64,000 nucleotides of DNA. It comes from Geopsychrobacter electrodiphilus DSM 16401 (lineage in GTDB: Bacteria; Desulfobacterota; Desulfuromonadia; Desulfuromonadales; Geopsychrobacteraceae). The notes beneath the pieces are model-generated. The model saw only the letters and a list, made by a program, of their open reading frames with translations, was not told where the DNA came from and searched no databases. Location: positions 1,426,001 to 1,490,000 of the forward strand of contig NZ_ARWE01000001.1 of NCBI RefSeq assembly GCF_000384395.1, given 5' to 3'. This document shows positions 16,149 to 26,530 of the stretch, piece after piece. Position 1 is the first letter of the stretch. Each line of letters opens with the position of its first letter. Made by a program: the position numbers and the translations under genes.

Positions 16149-17336
16149 TTATTCGCTCTTCTGTGGTGCTGAACCCTGGTCCGATTTGCGACGTGGGCGT
16201 CTTCTATTCCGTCTGCGCGGGCGCTCGGGCGAATTCCCATCCTTTTGGGCACTCGGTTTGGAATCCGCTGTCGGGGCTGCAGGCTTGGCACTCTGTGTCG
16301 GTGGTATGTTTTCAGTGTGTGTTTGTTGCTCTGTTTTGCGCGACGAGCTGTTGCGGCCACCACGTCTGCGTGGACGTCTTTGGCTTTTGGCCTCTTCACC
16401 CTTAATCAATTCTGGCTCAGTCTGCTTTTCAGGTGACACGACAACGTTCGCACGTTCAGGCAGTTTTCGTTCTGCTTGTCTCCGTTCAGACTGTTTCCTG
16501 GGTGCTGGTACCCGTTCTTCCTGCGGGATCGATTGTTGGGGCTTATGGAGATCATCGATATGCACCTCGCGGCGGCCATCCTTATCGGCGACCGTAACTT
16601 TTTGCGCCAGGACATTCAGCGAGACGACATCGGCCGGCCCGTCGGGCAGGTTCAGCTTTTTGCCGCACTTCGGTAAATTTTTACGCAGTTCGTTATAGGT
16701 GTCATATTCATAACCAAGACAACAGAGCAAACGTCCGCATTGGCCACTGATTTTACTCGGGTTTAAAGCAAGCCCTTGGGCCTTGGCCATTTTGACAGAG
16801 ACGGGGGCAAAGCTGCGTAGGTAGCTACTGCAGCAGAGCTCGCGGCCGCAACAGCCGAGGCCACCAACCATTTTGGCTTCATCCCGTACCCCGATCTGAC
16901 GCATCTCGATTCGGGTTCTGAAATGCTGTGCAAGATCGCGAACCAAATCCCTGAAATCGATACGACCGTCAGCAGTAAAGTAAAAAATGATCTTTGAACC
17001 ATCGAACAGATATTCAGCACGGACCAGTTTCATCTCCATGGCACGCTCGATGACTCGTTTTTTGCAGAACCTCAAGGCCTCTTCCTCGCGTTCGGCATTT
17101 GTAGCCGCCATTTGAAGGTCCTGCTCATTGGCTTTGCGGATGATGGCCTTCAATTTGGAGTGAGCACTGTCGGGCACTTCATTACGGACCAGACCGATAA
17201 CTGTGCCCAGTGATTTGCCGCGTTCCGTTTCAACGATAACCTGATCCCGGTTGTTCAGGTCCAAGTCGAGGGCATCAAAATCAAACAGTTTGCCGGCGCA
17301 CTGAAAGGAGACTGCAACGATTCGTTTCTTTTCCAT
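16149..17336 (-). CDS. PSP1 domain protein, RicT/YaaT-like, with basic C-terminal tail
   Basis: A 395-residue protein. Residues 1-250 match the PSP1 family of B. subtilis YaaT (RicT), including the cysteine-rich LGCCGRELCCSSYLRSF and GQCGRLLCCLGYEYDTY blocks that in RicT help hold Fe-S clusters. In Bacillus the Ric complex acts with RNase Y in mRNA maturation. The last ~140 residues are a low-complexity tail rich in arginine, proline and serine (RRPRRRGGRN, RRRNRRRPRRKSD), probably disordered and RNA-binding. It lies between holB and metG, the order also seen around yaaT in Firmicutes. The tail is not part of the Bacillus protein. Confidence 0.85.
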   Translation of the reverse strand: MEKKRIVAVSFQCAGKLFDFDALDLDLNNRDQVIVETERGKSLGTVIGLVRNEVPDSAHSKLKAIIRKANEQDLQMAATNAEREEEALRFCKKRVIERAMEMKLVRAEYLFDGSKIIFYFTADGRIDFRDLVRDLAQHFRTRIEMRQIGVRDEAKMVGGLGCCGRELCCSSYLRSFAPVSVKMAKAQGLALNPSKISGQCGRLLCCLGYEYDTYNELRKNLPKCGKKLNLPDGPADVVSLNVLAQKVTVADKDGRREVHIDDLHKPQQSIPQEERVPAPRKQSERRQAERKLPERANVVVSPEKQTEPELIKGEEAKSQRRPRRRGGRNSSSRKTEQQTHTENIPPTQSAKPAAPTADSKPSAQKDGNSPERPRRRNRRRPRRKSDQGSAPQKSE

Positions 17337-17366
17337 GAATATCTAAAACTCTCTTTAATCAAGTGG

Positions 17367-18338
17367 TTAGGCGGCAGTCATCGCCATCAACATCGCTTCC
17401 ATCGCGAGCTGGCGGTTGACGTTGCGTTGCAGGTGGAGTCGGGCCAGGTCAAGGCACTCCAGCTTTTTCAATAGCCCGCTGACTCTTTCGTTTCGGGCTT
17501 GGGCATATAGTGTTTCGCGTAGATCGATGTTAACCAGCTCGCTATTTGGACGACCATGCAGGAGCAGCAGAAGATCGCGATAGAACGATTGGAAGATGTC
17601 GAGGATTTCGGCCAGGCGCTCTTTGTCATCGGCCAGCTGTTGAGCAAGTTCAAACAGCGGGAAGATTGAGCCGCTCGACAGTGAAATCAGGCTGTTGATC
17701 AGCTTCTTGCGTTGCTCAAGGTAGAGCTCGCGATTTTCACCAAAGGCCTGTTTGAAACTTCCGTTGGAGAGCGCAGCCATGACTAGCGCTTCTGCTTCCG
17801 ATAATCCCAGGCGGCGTTCCAGAATGCCGGCGAGCCGATTGCGTGAAAGGCGATTGAAACGTAATCGCTGACACCGGGAACGAATCGTATCCAGCAGCAT
17901 TTCAGGTTTCGCGCTGAGCAGGATCAGCAGGGTGCCGGGGAGTGGCTCCTCAAGTGTTTTCAGCAATGCATTGCTGGCGGCCGGATTCAGGGCCTCAGCG
18001 CAGTCAATCAAACAGATTTTAACCTTGGCCTCGAGCGGTCTGAGGGAGATATCCTGTTGTAATTTCCGGATCTGATCAATCTTGATCTGGGCCCCCTCGG
18101 CCATCACTAGGTGGAGATCGGGATGATTCAGGTGGTCGACCTTGCGGCAGGCAGGACATTCGCCACAGCCTTCGCCATCGTCACAGAAGAGGGCCCGGGC
18201 GAGTGCCAGCGCCATGAGCTTTTTGCCGATACCCTCTGGCCCTTCAAACAGGTAGGCGTGGGCGAGCCGTTGGTTCTGTAACGCCAGGCGCAGAATCTTT
18301 TTTTGACGATCATGATCTATAATGTTGGCAAAGGTCAC
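17367..18338 (-). CDS. holB: DNA polymerase III delta prime subunit
   Basis: A 323-residue clamp-loader subunit. It has a P-loop-type GPEGIGKKLMALALA segment, a four-cysteine zinc module (CDDGEGCGECPAC), and the LKTLEEPLPGTLLILLSAKPEMLLDTIRSRCQ region typical of delta prime and DnaX relatives, including the SRC motif. It works in the cytoplasm in loading the beta clamp. Its ATG overlaps the tmk stop by 4 bp, so translation is coupled to thymidylate kinase, a pairing common in bacteria. Confidence 0.9.
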   Translation of the reverse strand: MTFANIIDHDRQKKILRLALQNQRLAHAYLFEGPEGIGKKLMALALARALFCDDGEGCGECPACRKVDHLNHPDLHLVMAEGAQIKIDQIRKLQQDISLRPLEAKVKICLIDCAEALNPAASNALLKTLEEPLPGTLLILLSAKPEMLLDTIRSRCQRLRFNRLSRNRLAGILERRLGLSEAEALVMAALSNGSFKQAFGENRELYLEQRKKLINSLISLSSGSIFPLFELAQQLADDKERLAEILDIFQSFYRDLLLLLHGRPNSELVNIDLRETLYAQARNERVSGLLKKLECLDLARLHLQRNVNRQLAMEAMLMAMTAA

Positions 18339-18988
18339 AGTTGCCCCTTGCTTTGTGCGATAAAGTCAAAAGTAGTTTTCTCGATTTTGGCAGCCAGCAG
18401 ATCGATAGAGAGTGCGCCATCAAATTGCCTGAACCGGTGTGGTTCAGCGGCGGCCAGTTTTAGATAACCCTCGCGGACGCGTTGATGAAAGGCGATCTCT
18501 TCCCGTTCAAAACGTCCTTCGGAACTGTCTTGCAGATCGATTTCGCGAGCGAAGGCGCGACCGAGCCCGGTTTCCACCTTGAGATCGATCAGCATAGTCA
18601 GGTCGGGAGAGGTTTCTTGTGTGGCTACGTAGTTAAGTTGGCTAATCAGCTGGCGGTCGAGTTGGCGTCCGTCCCCTTGATAGGTGAGGGTGGCATCGGT
18701 GTATCGATCGCACAGAACTATATGACCCTGTTGCAGGGCAGGGCGGATTATTTCACAGACATGCTGGGCTCGTGCTGCTGCATACAAAAGTAGTTCGGCC
18801 GTAGGTTCAAGCGCTGTATTCTGTGGGTGAAGCAAGATCCTGCGGATCTGGTCGGCGATGTCACAACCGCCAGGTTCACGTGTCTGAAGAACCACATGCC
18901 CCGCCCGCTCTAACGCCTGGCGCAACAGGGTAATCTGGGTTGATTTCCCGGAGCCCTCAATCCCCTCAAATGTTATGAAAAAACCCAT
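18335..18988 (-). CDS. tmk: thymidylate kinase
   Basis: A 217-residue P-loop kinase that phosphorylates dTMP to dTDP. It has FEGIEGSGKST near the N-terminus, the DR[YH]-type motif in CDRYTDATLTYQG, and TREPGG. It is the first gene of a minus-strand unit reaching the TatD fusion, driven by a likely promoter about 100 bp upstream. Length is normal for the family. Confidence 0.94.
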   Translation of the reverse strand: MGFFITFEGIEGSGKSTQITLLRQALERAGHVVLQTREPGGCDIADQIRRILLHPQNTALEPTAELLLYAAARAQHVCEIIRPALQQGHIVLCDRYTDATLTYQGDGRQLDRQLISQLNYVATQETSPDLTMLIDLKVETGLGRAFAREIDLQDSSEGRFEREEIAFHQRVREGYLKLAAAEPHRFRQFDGALSIDLLAAKIEKTTFDFIAQSKGQL

Positions 18989-19087
18989 CAGTGTTCGATC
19001 TGCTTAAGAGTTGGTGGTCTTTAACTGGCCTATAAGGCATTTTGATCAGGGATCTGGCTGGACGGTGCTCCTGACCTAAAGCGGCTT

Positions 19088-19117
19088 ATTATAGAGAATT
19101 ATTTAGAGATGACGCAA
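19088..19117 (-). promoter_or_regulatory. sigma70-type promoter for the tmk operon
   Basis: On the minus strand TTGCGT (19117-19112) and a perfect TATAAT (19093-19088) are separated by 18 bases, ~100 bp before tmk. The -35 half is weak. Confidence 0.45.
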
Positions 19118-19227
19118 GGAGAAACGCGGGTTTCCCCAGCAGACGACGGGGGGTTGTCTGGTTATTTGGTGCAGTGTCACGTCGATCTGATGGGTGAGTG
19201 ATGTCCCAGGTGTTGTTTGGTGTAAAT

Positions 19228-19743
19228 TCAAGCTGTACGGGTGAACTGCTGGAGAAGCTCGGCAATTAAATCTTTCTGGGTGCGGCCACTGGTTGAAATC
19301 TGGGTGAATTGCTGGTAACTGGCTGCACGCTGTTCGAGAAGTTGATGAATTTTTGCCAGTGGATTCTGATCCTGCAGTAGCGGTCGTATATGTTGCTGGT
19401 TTGAAATCCGCTCCAGAATTTCTTCAGCGGTTGCCGTCAGGCAGAAGATCTGACCCGTCTGTGCCAGAGCTTTGGCGTTTACAGGGTTTAGAATCAAGCC
19501 GCCGCCGGTAGCGATGACTAACTTGCGCTGGTGGGTGAGGGCGAGGACCAGTTCCTCTTCTTTTTTGCGAAAGGCCACCTCTCCTGCTTGTGCGAAAAAA
19601 TCGGCAATCGTTTGACCGAGCTCTGCTTCGAGCAATTGATCGGTGTCGACAAAACGATAATCCAGTTCCTGGGCAAGAAGCCGTCCCAGAGTCGATTTTC
19701 CGGTGCCCATGAACCCTGTCAGGATGATATTTGTTTTGGGCAT
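19228..19743 (-). CDS. aroK: shikimate kinase
   Basis: A 171-residue P-loop kinase of the aromatic amino acid pathway that phosphorylates shikimate at the 3-hydroxyl. The Walker A is GFMGTGKST (residues 10-18), the shikimate-binding ATGGGLIL and the adenine-lid RPLL segment follow. I chose the ATG at 19743 because the P-loop then starts at the usual distance from the N-terminus; in-frame ATGs at 19761, 19776 and 19779 cannot be excluded, since none has a well-spaced ribosome binding site. It stands alone, 239 bp from tmk and divergent from typA. Confidence 0.88.
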   Translation of the reverse strand: MPKTNIILTGFMGTGKSTLGRLLAQELDYRFVDTDQLLEAELGQTIADFFAQAGEVAFRKKEEELVLALTHQRKLVIATGGGLILNPVNAKALAQTGQIFCLTATAEEILERISNQQHIRPLLQDQNPLAKIHQLLEQRAASYQQFTQISTSGRTQKDLIAELLQQFTRTA

Positions 19744-19889
19744 AGTCCTTATGGGTTCCATTGGATAGCGGGGCATCATGTTGAATGCTTATGTATGAAA
19801 ATAGGCAAATCTATATAAGCCTGTCAAGTTGGATGAAAGCGAAACGGCGCGGGTAAGGCAGAATAGTTTTTTGAGACATACGTATTTTC

Positions 19890-19918
19890 TTGGCTTTAGG
19901 CTAGATATTTGATAACAT
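19890..19918 (+). promoter_or_regulatory. possible promoter for typA
   Basis: TTGGCT (19890-19895) and TAACAT (19913-19918) with a 17-base spacer, about 90 bp before typA. Both boxes are imperfect. Confidence 0.3.
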
Positions 19919-20005
19919 TATACGGTTTTGCAAAGCCTGACCCGATCAGTCTGCTTCTCGCACACGTGGGGCCAGGTCACTAACGATTTATAAAGGGTTT
20001 AGCTC

Positions 20006-21814
20006 ATGCCGCAAGCAATTCGTAACATCGCAATTATCGCCCACGTTGACCACGGTAAGACCACCCTGGTTGATGCCATGTTGGTTCAATCTGGGGTGTT
20101 TCGTGAACATCAGGTCATCACTGAGCGTGTGATGGACAGCAACGATCTTGAAAAAGAACGGGGTATTACCATTCTGGCCAAAAATCTGTCCGTGCAGCGA
20201 GATGGACTTAAGATCAACATCGTCGATACCCCGGGTCACGCCGACTTCGGGGGTGAAGTTGAGCGGATCTTGAAGATGGTCGATTCGGTCCTGCTGCTGG
20301 TCGACGCCTTCGACGGCCCGATGCCGCAAACTCGTTTTGTGTTGAAGAAAAGCCTCGAGCTCGGTCTTAAGCCGATTGTTGTGATCAACAAGATCGATCG
20401 CCCCGGTGCACGTCCAACCCAGGTTGTTGATATGGTCTTCGACCTCTTCTGCGAACTCAACGCCAATGAGAAGCAACTCGATTTTCCGATCGTCTATGCT
20501 AGCGCCAAGTTCGGTATCGCCAAAACGGAACTGGTGGATGAATCCTCAGATCTGCAGCCGCTCTTTGATGTCATCCGTGACCGGGTTGATCCTCCGGAAG
20601 GCGATACCACCGCGCCTTTTCAGATGCTGGTTTCGAATATCGATTACAATAAATTTATTGGCCGTACTGCCACTGGTAAAATTTCCAATGGTATTGTCAA
20701 GTCTGGTCAGACGGTGGCGCATATCGACCGCAATGGCAAGATCTCACAGGGACGCATCAGTAAACTGCTCGGCTATCAGGGTCTGCAGCAGATTGAGATC
20801 GAGTCTGCCTTTGCTGGTGATATAGTGACCATCGCCGGATTTGAGGAGTTGGGCATCGGTGAGACCCTGGCTTCGGCTGAGACCCCGATTGCTCTCCCCT
20901 ATGTGGCGATTGATGAGCCGACATTGTCGATGAACTTTATCGTCAACTCTTCCCCCTTTGCAGGGAAGGAAGGGAAGTACGTCACTTCGCGGAATATCCG
21001 TGATCGTCTGCACAGGGAACTACGTACCAACGTGGCGCTTAAGGTTGAAGATACCGACAATACCGACACCTTCAAGGTCAGCGGGCGAGGAGAATTACAC
21101 CTGTCGATTTTGATCGAAAACATGCGGCGGGAGGGCTTCGAGCTGGCTGTCTCCAAGCCAGAAGTTATCTTTCGTGAAATTGATGGCGTACGCTGTGAGC
21201 CGATGGAATATCTGACCATCGACGTCCCTGAGGAACATCAGGGGACCGTCATTGAAAAACTTGGCAAGCGGAAAGCCGAGATGTCTTCGATGACCGCGAT
21301 GGAAGGGGTGAATCGCCTCGAATTTATTATCCCGTCCCGTGGGTTGATCGGCTATCGAACCGAATTTATGACCGATACCCGTGGTACCGGGGTGCTTAAT
21401 CATGTATTTCACGAGTATGCCCCTTACAAAGGTGCAATCGAAGGGCGTAAAAACGGCGTGTTGATTGCGATGGACTCTGGTGAAACTGTGGCTTACGCTC
21501 TATTTAATATCCAGGAGCGTGGTATTTTGTTTGTTGGTCCCGGTGTGCAGTTTTATGACGGCATGATTATCGGTCAGCATGCCAAAGAGAGCGATCTGGT
21601 AGTTAACTGTAACCGTGGGAAAAAACTGACCAACGTCCGCTCTTCGGGGACTGACGAAGCGATCCGCATTATTCCGCCGCGCATTCTCACTCTGGAGCAA
21701 GCGCTTGAATTTATTGCGGATGATGAGCTGGTCGAAGTTACCCCGAAATCGATCCGCATGCGTAAGCGTTATCTTGATGCTAATGAACGCAAAAAGATGG
21801 AAAAACGCAAGTAA
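20006..21814 (+). CDS. typA: ribosome-associated GTPase TypA/BipA
   Basis: A 602-residue translational GTPase of the EF-G class that assists 50S maturation and stress growth. G motifs are clear: [10 protein letters not shown] (G1), ERGITI (G2/switch I region), [11 protein letters not shown] (G3), NKIDRPGA (G4). Domains II, III and V follow, and the C-terminal BipA-specific region has the [18 protein letters not shown] block. AAAGGG precedes the ATG. It is a single-gene unit closed by a terminator that sits before the convergent response regulator. Confidence 0.95.
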   Translation: MPQAIRNIAIIAHVDHGKTTLVDAMLVQSGVFREHQVITERVMDSNDLEKERGITILAKNLSVQRDGLKINIVDTPGHADFGGEVERILKMVDSVLLLVDAFDGPMPQTRFVLKKSLELGLKPIVVINKIDRPGARPTQVVDMVFDLFCELNANEKQLDFPIVYASAKFGIAKTELVDESSDLQPLFDVIRDRVDPPEGDTTAPFQMLVSNIDYNKFIGRTATGKISNGIVKSGQTVAHIDRNGKISQGRISKLLGYQGLQQIEIESAFAGDIVTIAGFEELGIGETLASAETPIALPYVAIDEPTLSMNFIVNSSPFAGKEGKYVTSRNIRDRLHRELRTNVALKVEDTDNTDTFKVSGRGELHLSILIENMRREGFELAVSKPEVIFREIDGVRCEPMEYLTIDVPEEHQGTVIEKLGKRKAEMSSMTAMEGVNRLEFIIPSRGLIGYRTEFMTDTRGTGVLNHVFHEYAPYKGAIEGRKNGVLIAMDSGETVAYALFNIQERGILFVGPGVQFYDGMIIGQHAKESDLVVNCNRGKKLTNVRSSGTDEAIRIIPPRILTLEQALEFIADDELVEVTPKSIRMRKRYLDANERKKMEKRK

Positions 21815-21842
21815 GTCAAGGGTCAACCAGGTTCGATCACCA

Positions 21843-21879
21843 GGGCCGGACGGTATACGTCTGGTCCTTTTATTTTTTT
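21843..21879 (+). terminator. Rho-independent terminator after typA
   Basis: GGGCCGGACG (21843-21852) pairs with CGTCTGGTCC (21858-21867) through two G-U pairs, with a GTATA loop and a T-rich tail. Confidence 0.8.
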
Positions 21880-21924
21880 ATTGTTCGGCGAATGTTTTTT
21901 GCTTTTGAATTTGCTGGCAGGTGT

Positions 21925-23298
21925 TTAGATTTTCAAGCGTTTGATTTTTTCGACCAGGGTAGTGCGGTTAATACGGAGAAGTTCGGCAGCTCGGGCTTTA
22001 ACCCCTCCCGCGCGCGCCATCGCCTGACGGATCATTTGACGTTCGATATCGGCAATGACCGCTGCCATATCGGTGCCGCCAGCAGGGAGTTGGGTTGCCA
22101 GCGATGGATGAATGTTATCATTCTCGGCAATGTTCGGCGGCAGGTCATTCAGTTCGATAATGTCGCCGTCGGCAAGAGCCACGGTCCTTTCTATGACATT
22201 CTCCATCTCGCGAACATTGCCGGGCCAGTGATAAGCCTCAAGTGCGCGCATCGCGTCCTTGCTGGTAGGCATGAGGGGGCGATTCATCTCGTGACAGATT
22301 TTTTCTAGAAAGTAGCGCGTCAAAAGCGGGATATCACCCCTACGTTCACTCAGTGGGGGGAGGGTGATGGGGATGACGTTGAGGCGATAGTAGAGGTCTT
22401 CGCGAAAGTTGCCATTGGAAATCTCTTTAAGGATGTCGGCGTTGGTTGCAGAGATCAGCCGGACATTGAGGCGGATTTTCTTGGTTGAGCCAACCCGCTC
22501 AAACTCGTACTCCTGCAACACACGCAACATTTTCATCTGGAGTTGTAGCGGCATATTGCCGATTTCATCCAGAAAGATGGTGCCGCCGTTAGCGATTTCA
22601 AATTTGCCGGGCTTGTCGGCGATGGCGCTGGTGAAGGCGCCCTTGACGTGTCCGAAGAGTTCTGATTCGAGCAGGTCTGCCGGAATTGCGCCACAGTTGA
22701 TGGCAACAAAGGGTTTATCGCGGCGATGGCTGTTGTAGTGGATCGCCTTGGCGACTAATTCTTTACCTGTGCCCGAAGCACCAAGAACCAGAATGGTTGA
22801 ATCCGTAGAAGCGACCTTTTCCATGCGGGTAAAGACTTTTTGCATCGGCAGACTGCTGCCGATAATGTTGTCGAAGCGATAACGACCGTGAAGTTGTTGA
22901 CGCAGATACAGGTTTTCGGCCAGAAGTTGACTCTTCTCCAGTGCCTTGGAGACCTGAAGTTTGAGCTTTTCGAAGTTGAAGGGTTTGGTAACGTAGTCGA
23001 AGGCGCCTTCTTTCATTGCTTCGACCGCAGTTTCGGCTGAGGCGTTGCCGGTGATCAGGATGAAGCAGGTGCGGGGTGAACTCTCCTTAACCTTTTTGAG
23101 GATGTCGATGCCGCTGACACCAGGCAGAAAGAGATCACTGATAATCAGGTCGAAGTTCTGATTTTGCAGGATTTCGAAAGCTGCTTCACCGCTATGGGTT
23201 GAGGCAACAGCGTATCCGACCTGTCGTAGTAAGGTCGAAAGCGCAAGACAACTCTCTTTTTCATCATCGATTAGAAGAATTTGGGTTGATTGTGGCAT
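21925..23298 (-). CDS. sigma54-dependent response regulator (NtrC family), orphan
   Basis: A 457-residue three-domain regulator. The receiver has D11/D12 and the phospho-acceptor D55; the AAA+ domain has Walker A GASGTGKE and the FLDEIG Walker B region; the C-terminus is a Fis-type helix-turn-helix (ARAAELLRINRTTLVEKIKRL). The sigma54-contacting loop reads GAFTSA rather than the usual GAFTGA. I chose the ATG at 23298 with a GGAG five bases upstream; the longer frame to 23400 has no typical receiver start. No histidine kinase gene adjoins, so the cognate signal is unknown. Confidence 0.9.
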   Translation of the reverse strand: MPQSTQILLIDDEKESCLALSTLLRQVGYAVASTHSGEAAFEILQNQNFDLIISDLFLPGVSGIDILKKVKESSPRTCFILITGNASAETAVEAMKEGAFDYVTKPFNFEKLKLQVSKALEKSQLLAENLYLRQQLHGRYRFDNIIGSSLPMQKVFTRMEKVASTDSTILVLGASGTGKELVAKAIHYNSHRRDKPFVAINCGAIPADLLESELFGHVKGAFTSAIADKPGKFEIANGGTIFLDEIGNMPLQLQMKMLRVLQEYEFERVGSTKKIRLNVRLISATNADILKEISNGNFREDLYYRLNVIPITLPPLSERRGDIPLLTRYFLEKICHEMNRPLMPTSKDAMRALEAYHWPGNVREMENVIERTVALADGDIIELNDLPPNIAENDNIHPSLATQLPAGGTDMAAVIADIERQMIRQAMARAGGVKARAAELLRINRTTLVEKIKRLKI

Positions 23299-23500
23299 AC
23301 GGGCTCCAGCGTCAGATGATTGACGCGAGACTAGCATGCGTATCCAGTGTTGGCAAGCTTGAAGACGGTTGGGAATTAAAAGCGTTAAATATGTGCTCAA
23401 AATGAGCTAATATGTTTGAATATGAAAGGGATTTTCGTTATGCTTCGTCGATTATTTATCTGCGGGAACTCCTTGCGGAAAAGGAACCTGGCGTATAAAA

Positions 23501-24220
23501 ATGTCTGAATTTTTAATGGAAAAGTTGCAACTGGATCTTGGTTACACCTTCCTTAATCCCGACCTTCCCGTTCAGGCACTGACTCATAAGTCTTACAGCA
23601 ATGAATGTCGAGAGTCGGATGTTGGGCACAACGAACGTCTTGAATTTCTCGGTGACGCGGTGCTTGAACTTGCCGTCAGTGATCTGATCTATCGAATGTA
23701 CCCTGATATCCCTGAAGGGGGTCTCACCCGTATTCGCGCAGAAGTGGTTTGCGAAAAGGGGTTAAATCGTATTGCTGTGCGTTTAAACCTGGGGCCGGGT
23801 TTACGTCTGGGTCGCGGTGAAGAGAAGTGTGGAGGTCGGTCCAAGGCGAGTCTGCTCTCCGATGCCCTTGAGGCCTTGATCGGGGCAGTTTTTCTCGAGG
23901 GTGGATTTTTGGCCGCTTGTCAACTTGTCAAAAAAGTGTTTACTCCAGACCTTGAAAGATCGGCCAATCTCCGTTATGGCACCGACTATAAAACGGCACT
24001 GCAAGAGAATCTGCAGGCGCGTTTTGGACGACTGCCGGAGTACCAGTTGATTCAGATCGATGGCCCGGATCATGGACGGGTATTTACCATCCAGGTCAGT
24101 TTCGATGGGCGAGAGTTGGGTTGTGGCGAAGGTAGTAGCAAAAAACAGGCGGAACAGAACGCCGCATCCGAAGCATTGCTGCACAGTTTTGTGGTCGGAC
24201 TGGAGGAGATAGATGACTGA
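23501..24220 (+). CDS. rnc: ribonuclease III
   Basis: A 239-residue endonuclease that cuts double-stranded RNA, including rRNA precursors. The signature NERLEFLGDAVLE and the second catalytic segment SDALEALIGAVFLEGG are intact, and a double-stranded RNA binding domain (TDYKTALQENLQARFGRLPEY onward to the KKQAEQNAASEALL end) follows. An alternative in-frame ATG lies at 23516; the AAGGAA upstream is far from both. It overlaps era by 8 bp, the rnc-era pairing seen in many bacteria. Confidence 0.94.
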   Translation: MSEFLMEKLQLDLGYTFLNPDLPVQALTHKSYSNECRESDVGHNERLEFLGDAVLELAVSDLIYRMYPDIPEGGLTRIRAEVVCEKGLNRIAVRLNLGPGLRLGRGEEKCGGRSKASLLSDALEALIGAVFLEGGFLAACQLVKKVFTPDLERSANLRYGTDYKTALQENLQARFGRLPEYQLIQIDGPDHGRVFTIQVSFDGRELGCGEGSSKKQAEQNAASEALLHSFVVGLEEIDD

Positions 24221-25112
24221 ACAACAAACTTTTCGCAGCGGTTTTGTTTCGCTGGTAGGCCGACCCAATGTCGGGAAATCAACCCTGCTCAACAAAATTC
24301 TCGGGCAGAAAATTACGATTACTTCAAATAAACCTCAGACTACACGAAACCGGATTTTGGGGATTCATAATCTGGACGGGGGCCAAATTCTGTTTATCGA
24401 TACCCCGGGGATTCATAAACCCCAGGGGAAGCTTAACCAGTTTATGGTTGATCAGGCGATAGCCGCTTGTAGTGACATCGATCTGGTTCTGTTTCTTGTT
24501 GAAGCAACATCGATGGCGGGTGGCGGTGATGAGTTTGTGCTGAATATACTCAAAAAATCGGCAGTGCCGGTTGTGTTGGTGATTAATAAAATTGATCTGG
24601 TTGATCCGCCGAAACTTTTGAAATTAATTGATAACTTTTCGCAATTGCACGAATTTCATGCTGTAATCCCGCTGTCCGCTAAAACAGGCAACGGCGTTGA
24701 TCGTCTATTAAAAGAGGCTGAGCCTTTCTTGACGCCGGGTCCTCGCTATTACCCGGATGATATCATCACCGATCTCCCGGAGCGTTTTATTGTTGCCGAG
24801 ATGATTCGTGAAAAAATCATGCGGCGGACCCGGGAAGAGATTCCTTATGGGGTCGCGGTGCAGGTCGAAACCTTTACCGAGAAACCTGAAAAGAATCTCG
24901 TCGTTATCCAGGCGATGATCCACGTAGAGCGAGAGAGTCATAAACGGATTCTGGTCGGGAAGCAGGGGCGGATGATCCGCGATTTGGGGCAGGACGCCAG
25001 GATCGAGGTCGAACGTTTTCTCGGTACCCGAGTATTTTTAGAACTCTTTGTACGAGTTGATGAAAATTGGAGCCAGAGCGATCGTATGTTGCGCGAACTC
25101 GGCTACGAATAA
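24213..25112 (+). CDS. era: GTPase Era
   Basis: A 299-residue GTPase with a C-terminal KH domain, needed for 16S rRNA maturation and 30S assembly. It has [12 protein letters not shown] (G1), the QTTR switch I segment, DTPGIH (G3), NKIDLV (G4), and the KH-type VGKQGRMIRDLGQDAR loop. Start overlaps rnc by 8 bp (ATGACTGA). Confidence 0.96.
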   Translation: MTEQQTFRSGFVSLVGRPNVGKSTLLNKILGQKITITSNKPQTTRNRILGIHNLDGGQILFIDTPGIHKPQGKLNQFMVDQAIAACSDIDLVLFLVEATSMAGGGDEFVLNILKKSAVPVVLVINKIDLVDPPKLLKLIDNFSQLHEFHAVIPLSAKTGNGVDRLLKEAEPFLTPGPRYYPDDIITDLPERFIVAEMIREKIMRRTREEIPYGVAVQVETFTEKPEKNLVVIQAMIHVERESHKRILVGKQGRMIRDLGQDARIEVERFLGTRVFLELFVRVDENWSQSDRMLRELGYE

Positions 25113-25216
25113 GCCCAACATAAAATGTTTGTCCTCTGGCTGTATCGTTTAACTCTTGCGCTTTTCCCTTTATAGAGTATTTAAGAACACATTATGAATA
25201 AGGATACCCCTACCTG

Positions 25217-26530
25217 ATGTTGCCTGTTGTCGCTATCGTCGGTCGCCCTAATGTTGGTAAGTCGACGTTGTTTAATCGGATTCTCGGACAACGCAAGGCG
25301 ATTGTCGAAGACTTTGCCGGGGTCACGCGTGATAGGAACTATGCTGAAATCACGCGTTATGATAAGCCATTTTTGTTAATCGATACCGGCGGTTTTGAGC
25401 CTGCCAGCACCGATCAACTCTTATCACAGATGCGTGAGCAGTCACAACTGGCTGTGGAAGAGGCCGATGTCGTCATTATGCTCATGGATGTGCGGGATGG
25501 TTTAACTCCGTCTGACATCGAAGTCGCTCAGTTGTTGCGTAAAGTCAGGAAACCGGTGTTCTTTGTCATCAACAAGGTTGATGGAGATAAACAAGAGACT
25601 GCTACTGCCGAATTTTATGCCCTTGGTGTTGAGCAGATCCACACGATTTCTTCTGCACACGGCCGCGGAGTCGGTGAACTGCTCGATGAAGTGATGGATC
25701 TCCTGCCGGAGAATCCTCTGCCGGAAACTGAGGGTGAGGTCCGGCTGGCTGTCATTGGGCGACCGAATGTTGGAAAATCGTCGCTGGTCAATCGTCTGCT
25801 CGGGTTTGAGCGCGTGGTTGCCAATCCGACCGCAGGTACCACACGTGACAGTGTTGATACACCGTTTGACTTTGAGGGGCAACGCTATGTTCTTATCGAT
25901 ACGGCCGGGATAAGGCGCAAGGGACGCGTCAGCCAGACTCTTGAAAAATACAGTGCAGTTCAGGCGCTGAAGGCGATGGATCGAGCCCATGTGGTATTGA
26001 TGTTGATTGATGCAGAGGAGGGTGTCACGGATCAGGACCTTGCGGTCGCAGGTTATGCGTACGAACGTGGGCGGGCGTTGATTCTGGTGGTGAATAAATG
26101 GGATATCCCGGACAAGGATACCAACTCCATGAAGCGCTATCTTGAGGATGTGCGCTATCGTTTCAAATATCTACCTTTTGCGCCGGTTCTCTTTATTTCG
26201 GCTTTGACCGGTCAGCGTGTCGATAAAATTATGCCGACTGTCGCGCGCGTCAATGGTGAATTTAATCGCAGGGTCACGACTTCTGAACTGAATTCAGTCC
26301 TCGAAGAGGTCGTCGCCCGCCATCCGCCAGCGATGGTCAGTGGTCGACGGATTAAGCTCTACTATGCGACCCAGACCATGGTTCGTCCACCCACGTTTAT
26401 GATCTTTACCAATTGCCCGGATGATATCCATTTCTCCTACGAACGTTATCTGCAGAATGCTTTTCGGGAGGCTTTCGGTTTTGAAGGTGTTCCGCTTTGG
26501 ATAAAGTTTCGTGGCCGTGATAAAAAATGA
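25217..26530 (+). CDS. der: GTPase Der (EngA), double GTPase
   Basis: A 437-residue protein with two tandem G domains and a KH-like C-terminus, required for 50S assembly. The first domain begins [13 protein letters not shown] and the second [13 protein letters not shown] at about residue 175, each with its own DTGGF/DTAGI switch and NKxD motif (NKVDG, NKWDI). It follows era after 104 bp; whether it shares the transcript is not clear. Confidence 0.96.
   Translation: MLPVVAIVGRPNVGKSTLFNRILGQRKAIVEDFAGVTRDRNYAEITRYDKPFLLIDTGGFEPASTDQLLSQMREQSQLAVEEADVVIMLMDVRDGLTPSDIEVAQLLRKVRKPVFFVINKVDGDKQETATAEFYALGVEQIHTISSAHGRGVGELLDEVMDLLPENPLPETEGEVRLAVIGRPNVGKSSLVNRLLGFERVVANPTAGTTRDSVDTPFDFEGQRYVLIDTAGIRRKGRVSQTLEKYSAVQALKAMDRAHVVLMLIDAEEGVTDQDLAVAGYAYERGRALILVVNKWDIPDKDTNSMKRYLEDVRYRFKYLPFAPVLFISALTGQRVDKIMPTVARVNGEFNRRVTTSELNSVLEEVVARHPPAMVSGRRIKLYYATQTMVRPPTFMIFTNCPDDIHFSYERYLQNAFREAFGFEGVPLWIKFRGRDKK

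Noticed and set aside
16106-16399. N-terminal extension of metG by 98 residues
   Set aside because: It overlaps the PSP1 gene, is basic low-complexity sequence from the antisense of that gene's tail, and the ATG at 16105 has an AAGGAGG site.
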